In this document: in pieces, positions 58,296 to 64,000 of the stretch | Numbering within the stretch: position 1 is the first letter of the stretch | Layout of the letters: the number at the start of each line of letters is the position of its first letter | Assembly: GCF_947486615.1 (NCBI RefSeq) | Contig: NZ_CANKUD010000009.1 | Span: 124,001-188,000, forward strand | Source of the DNA: an uncultured Modestobacter sp. | GTDB lineage: Bacteria > Actinomycetota > Actinomycetes > Mycobacteriales > Geodermatophilaceae | Reading direction: 5' to 3' | DNA length: 64,000 nt | Notes under the pieces: model-generated | Databases searched by the model: none | Seen by the model: the letters and a program-made list of their open reading frames with translations, nothing else | What the model was told of the DNA's origin: nothing | Translations under genes and position numbers: made by a program

Positions 58296-58387
58296 AGAGG
58301 CTCCAACAGATCCCCGGTCTGACGCGTGGCGACCGGTGTTCGTGCAGGTCAGCTTGGCCCTGATGTTGATAACGCGACAGCGATCGA

Positions 58388-58407
58388 CAGTCCTAGTGTG
58401 AGGACTG
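58388..58407. promoter_or_regulatory. Inverted repeat in the leader of the DUF2971 gene
   Basis: CAGTCCT-N6-AGGACTG, perfect 7-bp arms, 71 bases before ATG 58478. TTGATA lies about 17 bases upstream, but the hexamer spacing to a good -10 is not convincing. Operator or promoter-proximal hairpin. Confidence 0.35.
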
Positions 58408-58477
58408 AAAGCGCCGTTTCGGGCCGTTGTGCGCGCAGCATGCGCGCAGGCCGCCGATTCCATTGGGAAGGGAACTC

Positions 58478-59251
58478 ATGGCCTACGCCCCTAACGGCGA
58501 TCTCACGCCACCCAGCAACCCCGACGTCCAGCTCTGGCGCTACCTCGACGTCGCCAAGCTGCTGTCGATGCTGGAGACCGGTTCCCTGCACTTTGCCCGG
58601 CTCAACACTTTTCAAGATCCTTGGGAGGGCGCGGTCGGGCCGCCGAACACCGACTTCTTCAAGGAGGCCTTCGGGCCGAACTCTGTGGACGCGTCTCACC
58701 TCCCCGCCCTGCTGTGGAAGATGCGAACTCGCCATCTGAGCGTGAGCTGCTGGCACATGTCGGAGCACGAGTCGGCCGCGATGTGGTCGGCGTACGCGGA
58801 CCGGGGGCTTGCAGTGCGCACCACCTGGCGCAGGCTGACGGCCTCGATCACCGACGAGCGCCACGTGACGGGTGGGGAGGTGCGTTATGTGGACTTCGCC
58901 CGCGATGTCATCCCGGAGCGAAACCTGTTCCTGCCGGTCATGCACAAGCGCATGAGCTTCAGCCACGAGCGTGAAGTGCGGCTGCTGCTCCCGGACTTCG
59001 GTCCTCACCCTGGGCCGGTTGCGTCAGCGCAGGACGAAGTCACCGACGCCGACAATGACTGGCAGGACTACGAGACGTCGCCCACCAGTGCAGTGGGGGT
59101 GGACCTAGTGCAGTTGCTCGCCGGTGTCAACGTGTCCCCCGTGGCCCCGGCCTGGCTGACCGACCTGATCGGGCAGGTGCTCGCCCGCTACGGGCTGCCC
59201 GACGTGCCCGTCGTCCGAAGCGACCTGTACGACGCCCCTGAGATCGTTTGA
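58478..59251 (+). CDS. DUF2971-family protein
   Basis: 257 residues from ATG 58478 (GAAGGGA 5 bases upstream). The DUF2971 pattern is visible at LWRYLDVAKLLSMLETGSLHFARLNTFQDPWEG in adjoining blocks, then SVSCWHMSEHESAAMWSAYADRGLAVRT. The family occurs often in mobile elements and defence-associated loci, and its activity is unknown. First gene inside the element, on the plus strand, converging with a HEPN gene. Confidence 0.75.
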   Translation: MAYAPNGDLTPPSNPDVQLWRYLDVAKLLSMLETGSLHFARLNTFQDPWEGAVGPPNTDFFKEAFGPNSVDASHLPALLWKMRTRHLSVSCWHMSEHESAAMWSAYADRGLAVRTTWRRLTASITDERHVTGGEVRYVDFARDVIPERNLFLPVMHKRMSFSHEREVRLLLPDFGPHPGPVASAQDEVTDADNDWQDYETSPTSAVGVDLVQLLAGVNVSPVAPAWLTDLIGQVLARYGLPDVPVVRSDLYDAPEIV

Positions 59252-59286
59252 GCCCAGCTGACACAACGACGCGAACGTCCACCCCG

Positions 59287-59946
59287 TCAGAAGAACGACT
59301 GACCGGTCTCCTGAAGCAGGTAGGCGTCAACTGCTGCGTCGGTGCGCTCCACCAGGCGGCCGACGTGGGTCCGGTAGCTCTCCACCGTCTTCTTTCGCAC
59401 CGGCTTGGCCGCGCCGGAGCCGTGCGCGATGTCCTGGCGCAGCTGGACCCAGCCGTCCAGCTTGTTCCGTGACTTGCTGGCGGTGGTCGGCGGCCACTTC
59501 CAGGCATCGGTGATCTTGTCCAGTCCGATGGCCTCCAGCATCAACTCGTCCACGCGCTTGGACGCCGGGGTGTTGAACTCGCGGGCGCGCTTCTCGGCGT
59601 AAGTGGCGAGCCGGGCCGCCAGGTACTTCTTCCAACCGTCTCCTGCCAGCTGCCACGCCTGCTCGGGGTTCAGCTCGGCCGACACCTGGGCGCGCAGCCG
59701 CTTCGGCAGCCTCTTCGGGTCGGCGCTGTGGTCGATCAGATGACGCAGTGCCTCGGCCGCCACCTCCTCGCAGTAGCCCTCCCAGATGGCCGTGGTGAGG
59801 ACGATGGCGCTGCGGTTGAGCACCTCCACGCGCGGCCCGGGGTTCCCCCGGGTGCCGGAACCGTGCCCGATCTCGCCGTGAATCTCCATGAGCAGGTCAA
59901 CGTCAGCGATCCGCTGGGCGAAGGTCTCGGCTGCTGCGCTGGGCAC
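59287..59946 (-). CDS. HEPN-domain protein (RiboL-PSP-HEPN-like)
   Basis: 219 residues, GTG start. It is entirely helical, with LNRSAIVLTTAIWEGYCEEVAAEALRHLI (split) typical of MAE_28990/RiboL-PSP HEPN proteins and the catalytic RNase motif R-x4-H as RQDIAHG (Arg170, His175) near the C-terminus. HEPN proteins are RNases or RNA-binding modules in toxin-antitoxin and antiviral systems. It converges with the DUF2971 gene 35 bases away; no cognate antitoxin nucleotidyltransferase is adjacent in the element. Confidence 0.75.
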   Translation of the reverse strand: MPSAAAETFAQRIADVDLLMEIHGEIGHGSGTRGNPGPRVEVLNRSAIVLTTAIWEGYCEEVAAEALRHLIDHSADPKRLPKRLRAQVSAELNPEQAWQLAGDGWKKYLAARLATYAEKRAREFNTPASKRVDELMLEAIGLDKITDAWKWPPTTASKSRNKLDGWVQLRQDIAHGSGAAKPVRKKTVESYRTHVGRLVERTDAAVDAYLLQETGQSFF

Positions 59947-60002
59947 GGCTCCAAAGTATGGAAGGCCATGTCAACGGCCTGCTCCCCCCTACCCTCACCT
60001 TC

Positions 60003-60536
60003 ATGGTGAGCACCGATCTCGTCATCCCCACTGGCGTCCGGACCCGGGACTGGCCCCGGGCGGTGCAGTGCTCGGCGACCAAGGACGACGGCCAGCGCTG
60101 CCGACGCCGGGCCACCCGGGGAGCGCGGGTGTGCTTCGTCCACGGCGCCCAGCTGCCCAGCGTCCGCGCCGCTGCCGAGGCAGAGGTGACCGAGCTGCGC
60201 ACCCGGGCGCTGTCCATCGCGGACCGGGCGCTGGACGTCGTGGAGGACGCCCTGGAGGACAAGGACCCCCAGGTGCGGCTGCGGGCCAGCGCCCAGTTGC
60301 TGGACCGGGTGCTGCCCCGCCAGCAGGCCGGGACGTCGGTGAGCGTGTCCATCGCGGCCGAGGTGCCGGTGGGGGCGAGCCCCGCCGAGGTGATCCGTGC
60401 CCGCCTGCTGGCGCTGCGGGAGGCGCAGCAGCAGCCCGTGCCCAGCACCGAGCCCGAGGCGCTGGAGTGGACCGGCGAGCCCGTGGAGGGCGAGGTCATC
60501 GACCCCCGGGAGGCCGGGGACGGCGACTGGAGCTGA
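60003..60536 (+). CDS. Small phage/plasmid-type Cys-His protein (terminase-small-subunit-like)
   Basis: 177 residues from ATG 60003. The N-terminus reads QCSATKDDGQRCRRRATRG followed by VCFVHGAQLP, a C-x8-C...C-x2-H knuckle common in actinophage and integrative-element proteins that handle DNA. A helical coiled region follows (EAEVTELRTRALSIADRALD, ASAQLLDRVLPRQQ). This resembles small terminase-like proteins, but no large terminase is present. Function uncertain. Confidence 0.55.
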   Translation: MVSTDLVIPTGVRTRDWPRAVQCSATKDDGQRCRRRATRGARVCFVHGAQLPSVRAAAEAEVTELRTRALSIADRALDVVEDALEDKDPQVRLRASAQLLDRVLPRQQAGTSVSVSIAAEVPVGASPAEVIRARLLALREAQQQPVPSTEPEALEWTGEPVEGEVIDPREAGDGDWS

Positions 60537-60567
60537 TCCCGTCGGTGCCGAGCCCTACGGTCGGGGC

Positions 60568-60867
60568 ATGACGCGATGGGAGTACGCAGCAGTGACCTGG
60601 TCCGGCCCGATGGGCCTGCACGACCAGACGAACGTGGACGACCCGGCGGTCGCCGAGGCGCTGGCCAAGCTCAACGACCCCGACAGGGTCGGCACGTGGA
60701 TCCGGCACGGGGCGACCCGAGACCGGGTGAGCAAGAAGGCCAACGTGAGCAGCATCCTGGCCGCGCTGGACATGCTCGGCACCGAGGGCTGGGAGCTGGT
60801 CAGCGCCATCCCCGGCAACGGGCTCGACCGTGGGGTGCACTGGCTGCGACGGGCCGTGACCGACTGA
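60568..60867 (+). CDS. DUF4177-like small protein
   Basis: 99 residues: RWEYAAVTWSGPMGLHDQTN at the start and LDMLGTEGWELVSAIPGNGLDRGVHWLRRA at the end (in parts). The GWELVSA pattern is typical of DUF4177, short beta proteins common in actinobacteria and phages. Function unknown. Followed by a very strong terminator. Confidence 0.6.
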   Translation: MTRWEYAAVTWSGPMGLHDQTNVDDPAVAEALAKLNDPDRVGTWIRHGATRDRVSKKANVSSILAALDMLGTEGWELVSAIPGNGLDRGVHWLRRAVTD

Positions 60868-60882
60868 CACCAACCGAACCCG

Positions 60883-60918
60883 ATGAGGCCCCGTTGATCT
60901 TGATCAACGGGGCCTCAT
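60883..60918. terminator. Terminator hairpin in the mobile element
   Basis: 17-bp perfect arms ATGAGGCCCCGTTGATC / GATCAACGGGGCCTCAT around TT, following the DUF4177-like gene and preceding ACAACTAGAC. Confidence 0.85.
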
Positions 60919-60932
60919 TCGTCCGCCGACTT

Positions 60933-60950
60933 GCCGTACAACTAGACGGC
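60933..60950. repeat. Second ACAACTAGAC copy with flanking short inverted arms
   Basis: GCCGT (60933-60937) and ACGGC (60946-60950) flank ACAACTAG. ACAACTAGAC matches the rtcB junction sequence. Confidence 0.45.
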
Positions 60951-61035
60951 CTGCCCGTTTGTGCTGGTCAGCGAGCCGCCGATGTCCCCGTGCGCGCATC
61001 TCTGCGAGCGCGGGGACGTCGAACCGGGTTCATCC

Positions 61036-61923
61036 TCACTCAGCGGAAGCGCGCCCGGCACGCTCCGTGAGCAGCTGGTCGGCCACCTCGCCGGGGTCCG
61101 CAGCGGCCAGCTCCCGTTCGGCCTCCCGAACTCCCGCGCTGGCCCACTCGCGCGCCAGGCTGCCGCGCCCCGTCACCGGGGTCACGCCCCGCTCGGGACC
61201 GCAGACCCAGCCCACCAGCCGGACGACGTCTTCCCGGTCCACCACGGCACCCACGGAGGCGGCGTGCTGCACCAGCGCCCTGACCGCCAGCAGCCGCGCG
61301 TCCATCCCCACCAGCCCGCCGTCGGGACGGCGGGCTGGTGGGGCCACCCTCGGCACGCCGACCAGCCGCTCCGGGGTTGCACCGGGGCGCAGCGCGGCCA
61401 GCTCGGGACGGCGGGCACCGCCGACCGGCGGGCTCCAGCGCAGCGGCGGCGGGACCTCGCCCATGATCGTGCGCATGGCGGGCCACCCGTCCACGGTCCA
61501 GCCCTCCGGCGCGTCCGGCTCCGTCGGCGCGACGTCGATCCCCGCCAGCCCGTCCAGGTGCTCCACCAGCGCCACGAGGGTCCCCTGATCCCCGGCCAGC
61601 TCCACCAGGCGGCGCAGCGGCGGCACAGCGGCCTGAGCGGGCAGCATCTCGCCCGTCTCCCGGTAGACGGCCTCCCGCAGGCCCCCGACGATCCGGTAGT
61701 CCTTCACGAGCAGCCGGGGCCGCTCCGGCAGGGCGGGCAGGCCGCGCTCCAGCACCTCGGCACCCACCCGGGGCTCCCGACGCCACGGGCCGGTCAGGTC
61801 AGCGGCCACCGTGGTGAAGGCCCAGCGGGGCACTCCAGGGCTCACCAGCCGGGCCAGCGGTCCGACGGGCAGGACGGCGTCCAGCTGGTCCAGCTCGGCA
61901 GGCAGTACGGCGGTCTCGGTCAT
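61036..61923 (-). CDS. Hypothetical protein of the mobile element
   Basis: 295 residues, ATG 61923 with GAGGAG 6 bases upstream. No family recognised. It is acidic and Leu/Pro-rich, with WRREPRVGAEVLERGLPALP, LLVKDYRIVGGLREAVYRET, a predicted alpha/beta middle part (GMDARLLAVRALVQHAASVGAV) and ADQLLTERAG near the end. It is probably in one operon with the small gene upstream. Function unknown. Confidence 0.6.
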   Translation of the reverse strand: MTETAVLPAELDQLDAVLPVGPLARLVSPGVPRWAFTTVAADLTGPWRREPRVGAEVLERGLPALPERPRLLVKDYRIVGGLREAVYRETGEMLPAQAAVPPLRRLVELAGDQGTLVALVEHLDGLAGIDVAPTEPDAPEGWTVDGWPAMRTIMGEVPPPLRWSPPVGGARRPELAALRPGATPERLVGVPRVAPPARRPDGGLVGMDARLLAVRALVQHAASVGAVVDREDVVRLVGWVCGPERGVTPVTGRGSLAREWASAGVREAERELAAADPGEVADQLLTERAGRASAE

Positions 61924-61979
61924 GGCGGTCTCCTCGGGGTCGGTGCGGGTGGCGGTCGGACGGGTCCAGGGCCATCGGG

Positions 61980-62225
61980 TCACGACGTCCCGCCGCTGGT
62001 GATCAGGGGCATGCGCTCGGAGCAGACGTGCAGCGGTGCGGCCAGGTCCGCCTCCAGCGCCTCGGACAGCTGGACGGCGAGCACATCAGCGGCCAGCTCG
62101 GCGTCCGCCTGGTCCTCGTGGACATCGCCGACGACCAGCACGACGTGCCACCCGGACAGGTCATCAGCGGGCACCGCCATGACCTCCAGCCCGACCCCGG
62201 ACAGCAGCTCGGCAACCGCCCTCAC
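61980..62225 (-). CDS. Small protein downstream of the repeat array
   Basis: 81 residues, GTG start: AELLSGVGLEVMAVPADDLSG, then VVLVVGDVHEDQADAELAADVLAVQLSE in two blocks. No family recognised. Its start lies 38 bases from the nearest GGACTGGT repeat, so the array may be its operator region. Confidence 0.5.
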   Translation of the reverse strand: MRAVAELLSGVGLEVMAVPADDLSGWHVVLVVGDVHEDQADAELAADVLAVQLSEALEADLAAPLHVCSERMPLITSGGTS

Positions 62226-62263
62226 GGCCGCCTCCCGGGCCGACTACGCGCAGGACCGGTCAT

Positions 62264-62432
62264 GGACTGGTCCAATCGACCGCTGACCTGCGCTTTCTCG
62301 CTCGCACGGGGACCAGTCCGACCAGTCCACCAGTCCCTATAAGGACCAGACCTCCGGACTGGTCCTCGGACAGACCAGTCCGACCAGTCCATGGACTGGT
62401 GGTTGGACTGGTCCGGACTGGTCGGACTGGTT
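62264..62432. repeat. Iteron-like array of GGACTGGT / ACCAGTCC
   Basis: Eleven exact copies of the 8-mer in ~170 bases, five facing minus and six facing plus, plus one variant at 62343-62352. It includes a perfect 18-bp palindrome ACCAGTCCATGGACTGGT (62383-62400). The centre holds CCCTATAAGG, an AT-rich spot with a -10-like TATAAG. Located just downstream of the RepA-like gene. Confidence 0.85.
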
Positions 62433-62436
62433 GTCC

Positions 62437-63777
62437 TCACGGAGCCACCACCGAGAGGTACTTGGCACTGCCGGAGCCCGGCCCACCGACCCCACCCACC
62501 TGCACGCCGTAGTGCTCGACGGCGTAGGCCACCACCCCGGGCCGGTGGTCGCGGTGGACCTTCAGGCCCTTGTCCTCGGCGAGGCGCTGGAAGGCCTGGG
62601 CCTGGCTGATCGGCTCGGTGGTCAGCACGGCCGCCAGCGCCTCGGCCCGGGACGTCAGCTGGAGATGCGCGGCCAGCTCCTTGGCGGCCAGCGCCTCCGC
62701 ATGGGCCTCGGCCTTCGCGCTGGTCTTCGTAGTGCCGGTCAGGGTCAGCGTCCGGCTGGCCGGGTCGAACTCCAGCGCGGTGGGGGTCAGGCCCTCGTCG
62801 GACCCGTTGAACCGGCCGGTGGCCTCCAGGAACCGGCGGCCGGACTCGTCCCGGGTCAGGCCCAACAGGACGTCGGGGAAGTCCTGGAGGGCGCTGGCGC
62901 CGCGCAGGCGGCCCCCGTTCCACCCGGCGTGGTGGGTGACCAGGACGTCGGTGACCCCGGCCTCGGCGGTCAGCTCGCCGATCATCTTGAACCAGGCGGT
63001 GGCGGCCGGGTTGTCGTTCTCGTCGGCCGACAACGCGGCCCGGGCGTAGGTGTCGATCAGCAGCACCTCCACCCCAGCGGCGGCCAGCTCTTTGCCCAGC
63101 AGCTTGCGGCTGTGCTCGGTGCGCAGCGGGTTCGGCATCCCGCGCAGGTTCCACACGGCCACCCGACTGGTGTCCACGCCGTGGTCCTCGGCCCAGCGGC
63201 GCAGCTGGCCGCCGTTCATCTCGTAGGACAGCAGCCCCACCCGCCGGCCTTCGGCGACCGGTTGACACGGGTAAGCGCCGAGGAACTTGGAGCCGGCGGT
63301 CAGTGACCGCATGAGGTTCACCAGCATCGTGGTCTTGCCGGTCTTGGCCTGCGCCCACAGCAGGGTCACCGCGTTGGCCACGATCAGCCCCTCGACCCGG
63401 TAGCCGGTGACGTCGTCGGGGACGTCGGCCAGCAGCTGCGGGACGACGGCCTGTGTCAACCGCTCGTCGGCGGCGGCCTCCTCCTCGGCCAGGCGCTCCC
63501 GGGCCAGGCGGTCGGCCCGCTGACGCCAGTAAGCCTGCGCCTCGACGTCGGCCTGGTGGTCCAGCGCCTTGGCCTCGGCAGCCAGCCGGGCGGCAATGAG
63601 GTCGTAGGCCTCGGCCTTGGCCATGAGGTCGTGCACGACAGAAGCAGCGTCGTGCAGGTCGCTCAGGCTGAGGTGGGGGCCGTAGTCGGCACTCAGCGCA
63701 CTGGTCACCTTGGCCAGGTCCGCGGCGGCCTTCTTCAGGCTGTGCTGCGGCGTGCCTGGCAGCGGTACGGCGGTCAC
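62437..63777 (-). CDS. RepA-like AAA ATPase (AAA_25)
   Basis: 446 residues, GTG 63777. The N-terminal ~120 residues are helical (SLKKAAADLAKVTSALSADYG; RLAAEAKALDHQADVEAQAYW). The ATPase core has Walker A AQAKTGKTTML (~144), sensor-like SYEMNGGQLRRW, Walker B EVLLIDTYARAAL (~239), LVTHHAGWNGGRLRGASALQDFPD and ATGRFNGSDEG. This is the RSF1010 RepA/AAA_25 helicase type found in plasmids and integrative elements. The C-terminal ~100 residues form a winged-helix-like end (PISQAQAFQRLAEDKGLKVH). It is probably the replication ATPase of the element. Its gene overlaps a 25-codon open reading frame at GTGA. Confidence 0.8.
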   Translation of the reverse strand: MTAVPLPGTPQHSLKKAAADLAKVTSALSADYGPHLSLSDLHDAASVVHDLMAKAEAYDLIAARLAAEAKALDHQADVEAQAYWRQRADRLARERLAEEEAAADERLTQAVVPQLLADVPDDVTGYRVEGLIVANAVTLLWAQAKTGKTTMLVNLMRSLTAGSKFLGAYPCQPVAEGRRVGLLSYEMNGGQLRRWAEDHGVDTSRVAVWNLRGMPNPLRTEHSRKLLGKELAAAGVEVLLIDTYARAALSADENDNPAATAWFKMIGELTAEAGVTDVLVTHHAGWNGGRLRGASALQDFPDVLLGLTRDESGRRFLEATGRFNGSDEGLTPTALEFDPASRTLTLTGTTKTSAKAEAHAEALAAKELAAHLQLTSRAEALAAVLTTEPISQAQAFQRLAEDKGLKVHRDHRPGVVAYAVEHYGVQVGGVGGPGSGSAKYLSVVAP

Positions 63778-63851
63778 CGGGCACGGTCCGGGATCAGCTG
63801 GACAGCCTCGGTGAGGTCTGTTGAGCGGGCTGCGCTGCGGCTAGCCTTCAT
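63774..63851 (-). CDS. 25-codon leader open reading frame coupled to repA
   Basis: ATG 63851, 25 residues (begins KASRSAARST, ends PDRAR), stop overlapping the repA GTG in GTGA. AGGA lies 8 bases upstream of the ATG. It could be a small independent peptide or a leader that couples repA translation. Confidence 0.5.
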   Translation of the reverse strand: MKASRSAARSTDLTEAVQLIPDRAR

Positions 63852-63961
63852 GGGGGGACGTCCTTCGCGTGGGCACGTGGGGGCGGCTCCGTGCCCCCGG
63901 CCGTTGACGCGGTGCGGGGGCGCTCCATGTCCGGAGCCGCTGGGACAGGTCTACGGCGCAC

Positions 63962-63990
63962 AGGTATGACCTTCAAGACAACAAGGTCAA
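63962..63990 (-). promoter_or_regulatory. Promoter of the leader-repA unit
   Basis: TTGACC (63990-63985), a 17-base spacer and ATACCT (63967-63962) on the minus strand. Nearby GTTGAC repeats (TTGACA at the window edge) suggest a regulated promoter. The ~110-base leader up to ATG 63851 contains GGCTCCG/CGGAGCC self-complementarity. Confidence 0.6.
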
Positions 63991-64000
63991 CACTGTCAAC

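Larger units (their letters stand above)
58286..64000. mobile_element. Integrated mobile element (left end at rtcB; right end outside window)
   Basis: Begins at the broken CHHN codons of rtcB. It contains DUF2971 and HEPN proteins, a small Cys/His phage-type protein, a RepA-like ATPase and a repeat array, and no housekeeping genes. The 3' half of rtcB and any integrase must lie to the right of the window. Base composition is slightly more mixed than to the left. Exact ends are not proven. Confidence 0.75.

Noticed and set aside
62264-62432. Possible CRISPR array or tRNA-like structure
   Set aside because: Repeats are only 8-10 bp, in both orientations, with no spacer logic and no cloverleaf fold.

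Overview
The window is very GC-rich, gene-dense DNA with many GTG starts and ATGA/GTGA stop-start overlaps. The gene content (fused CydDC, GAF-ANTAR, SigE-type ECF sigma factor, DUF3040, F420-dependent oxidoreductase, IdeR/DmdR-type iron boxes, TIGR03086 protein) points to a high-GC actinomycete. The stress-type gene mix would fit the Geodermatophilaceae, but the family assignment is inference. No rRNA, tRNA or CRISPR array was recognised. No gene-free stretch exceeds about 230 bases; the longer gaps are described under the sites they hold.

Layout. 1-5.3 kb: cytochrome bd oxidase operon cydA(partial)-cydB-cydDC. 5.3-7.5 kb: GAF-ANTAR regulator and small proteins, including a divergent pair that appears to share a compact leaderless promoter. 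7.5-12.3 kb: ethanolamine catabolism (permease, EutB, EutC), with a D-cysteine desulfhydrase-like gene upstream. 12.3-16.3 kb: MFS exporter, DUF4126-type protein, an 18-bp minisatellite between convergent genes, TIGR03086 and NYN proteins. 16.3-23.1 kb: ferric-siderophore reductase and siderophore-binding lipoprotein, each behind its own iron box, around a large RecB-like/UPF1-like nuclease-helicase and a LacI-family regulator. 23.2-28.6 kb: thiolase, short-chain dehydrogenase, nucleotidyltransferase-like protein, a scar made of two gene remnants, then an ECF sigma factor with its membrane partner. 28.7-31.8 kb: three-gene ABC exporter and a DUF3040 protein. 32.2-34.6 kb: TPP riboswitch, zinc alcohol dehydrogenase and MFS transporter. 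34.7-38.1 kb: response regulator/flavin disulfide-reductase-like fusion, cyclic-nucleotide-domain histidine kinase and UBP zinc finger. 38-45.4 kb: LarA-like racemase, acetyltransferase, thioesterase, TetR regulator, PRC-barrel/DUF2382 stress protein. 45.5-51.7 kb: one 2086-residue DUF4011-type helicase/nuclease. 51.8-57.3 kb: HD protein, NmrA/MarR divergent pair, voltage-sensor-like membrane protein, F420 oxidoreductase, SMP-30 protein, NUDIX hydrolase. 57.5-64 kb: an rtcB gene cut off inside its CHHN metal motif, followed by an integrated element with DUF2971 and HEPN genes, phage/plasmid-like small genes, a RepA-like ATPase and an array of GGACTGGT repeats that looks like iterons or clustered operators.

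The most interesting signals are: (1) a 24-bp palindromic element that lies in frame inside the first codons of cydDC and eutC, twice in each with identical 54-bp spacing, and once upstream of rtcB; (2) a TPP riboswitch whose ribosome-binding site lies in the aptamer's last strand and which controls an alcohol dehydrogenase and a transporter instead of a classical thi gene; (3) disruption of rtcB by a mobile element carrying a replication module and HEPN/DUF2971 cargo; (4) the signalling triad ending in a UBP zinc finger.
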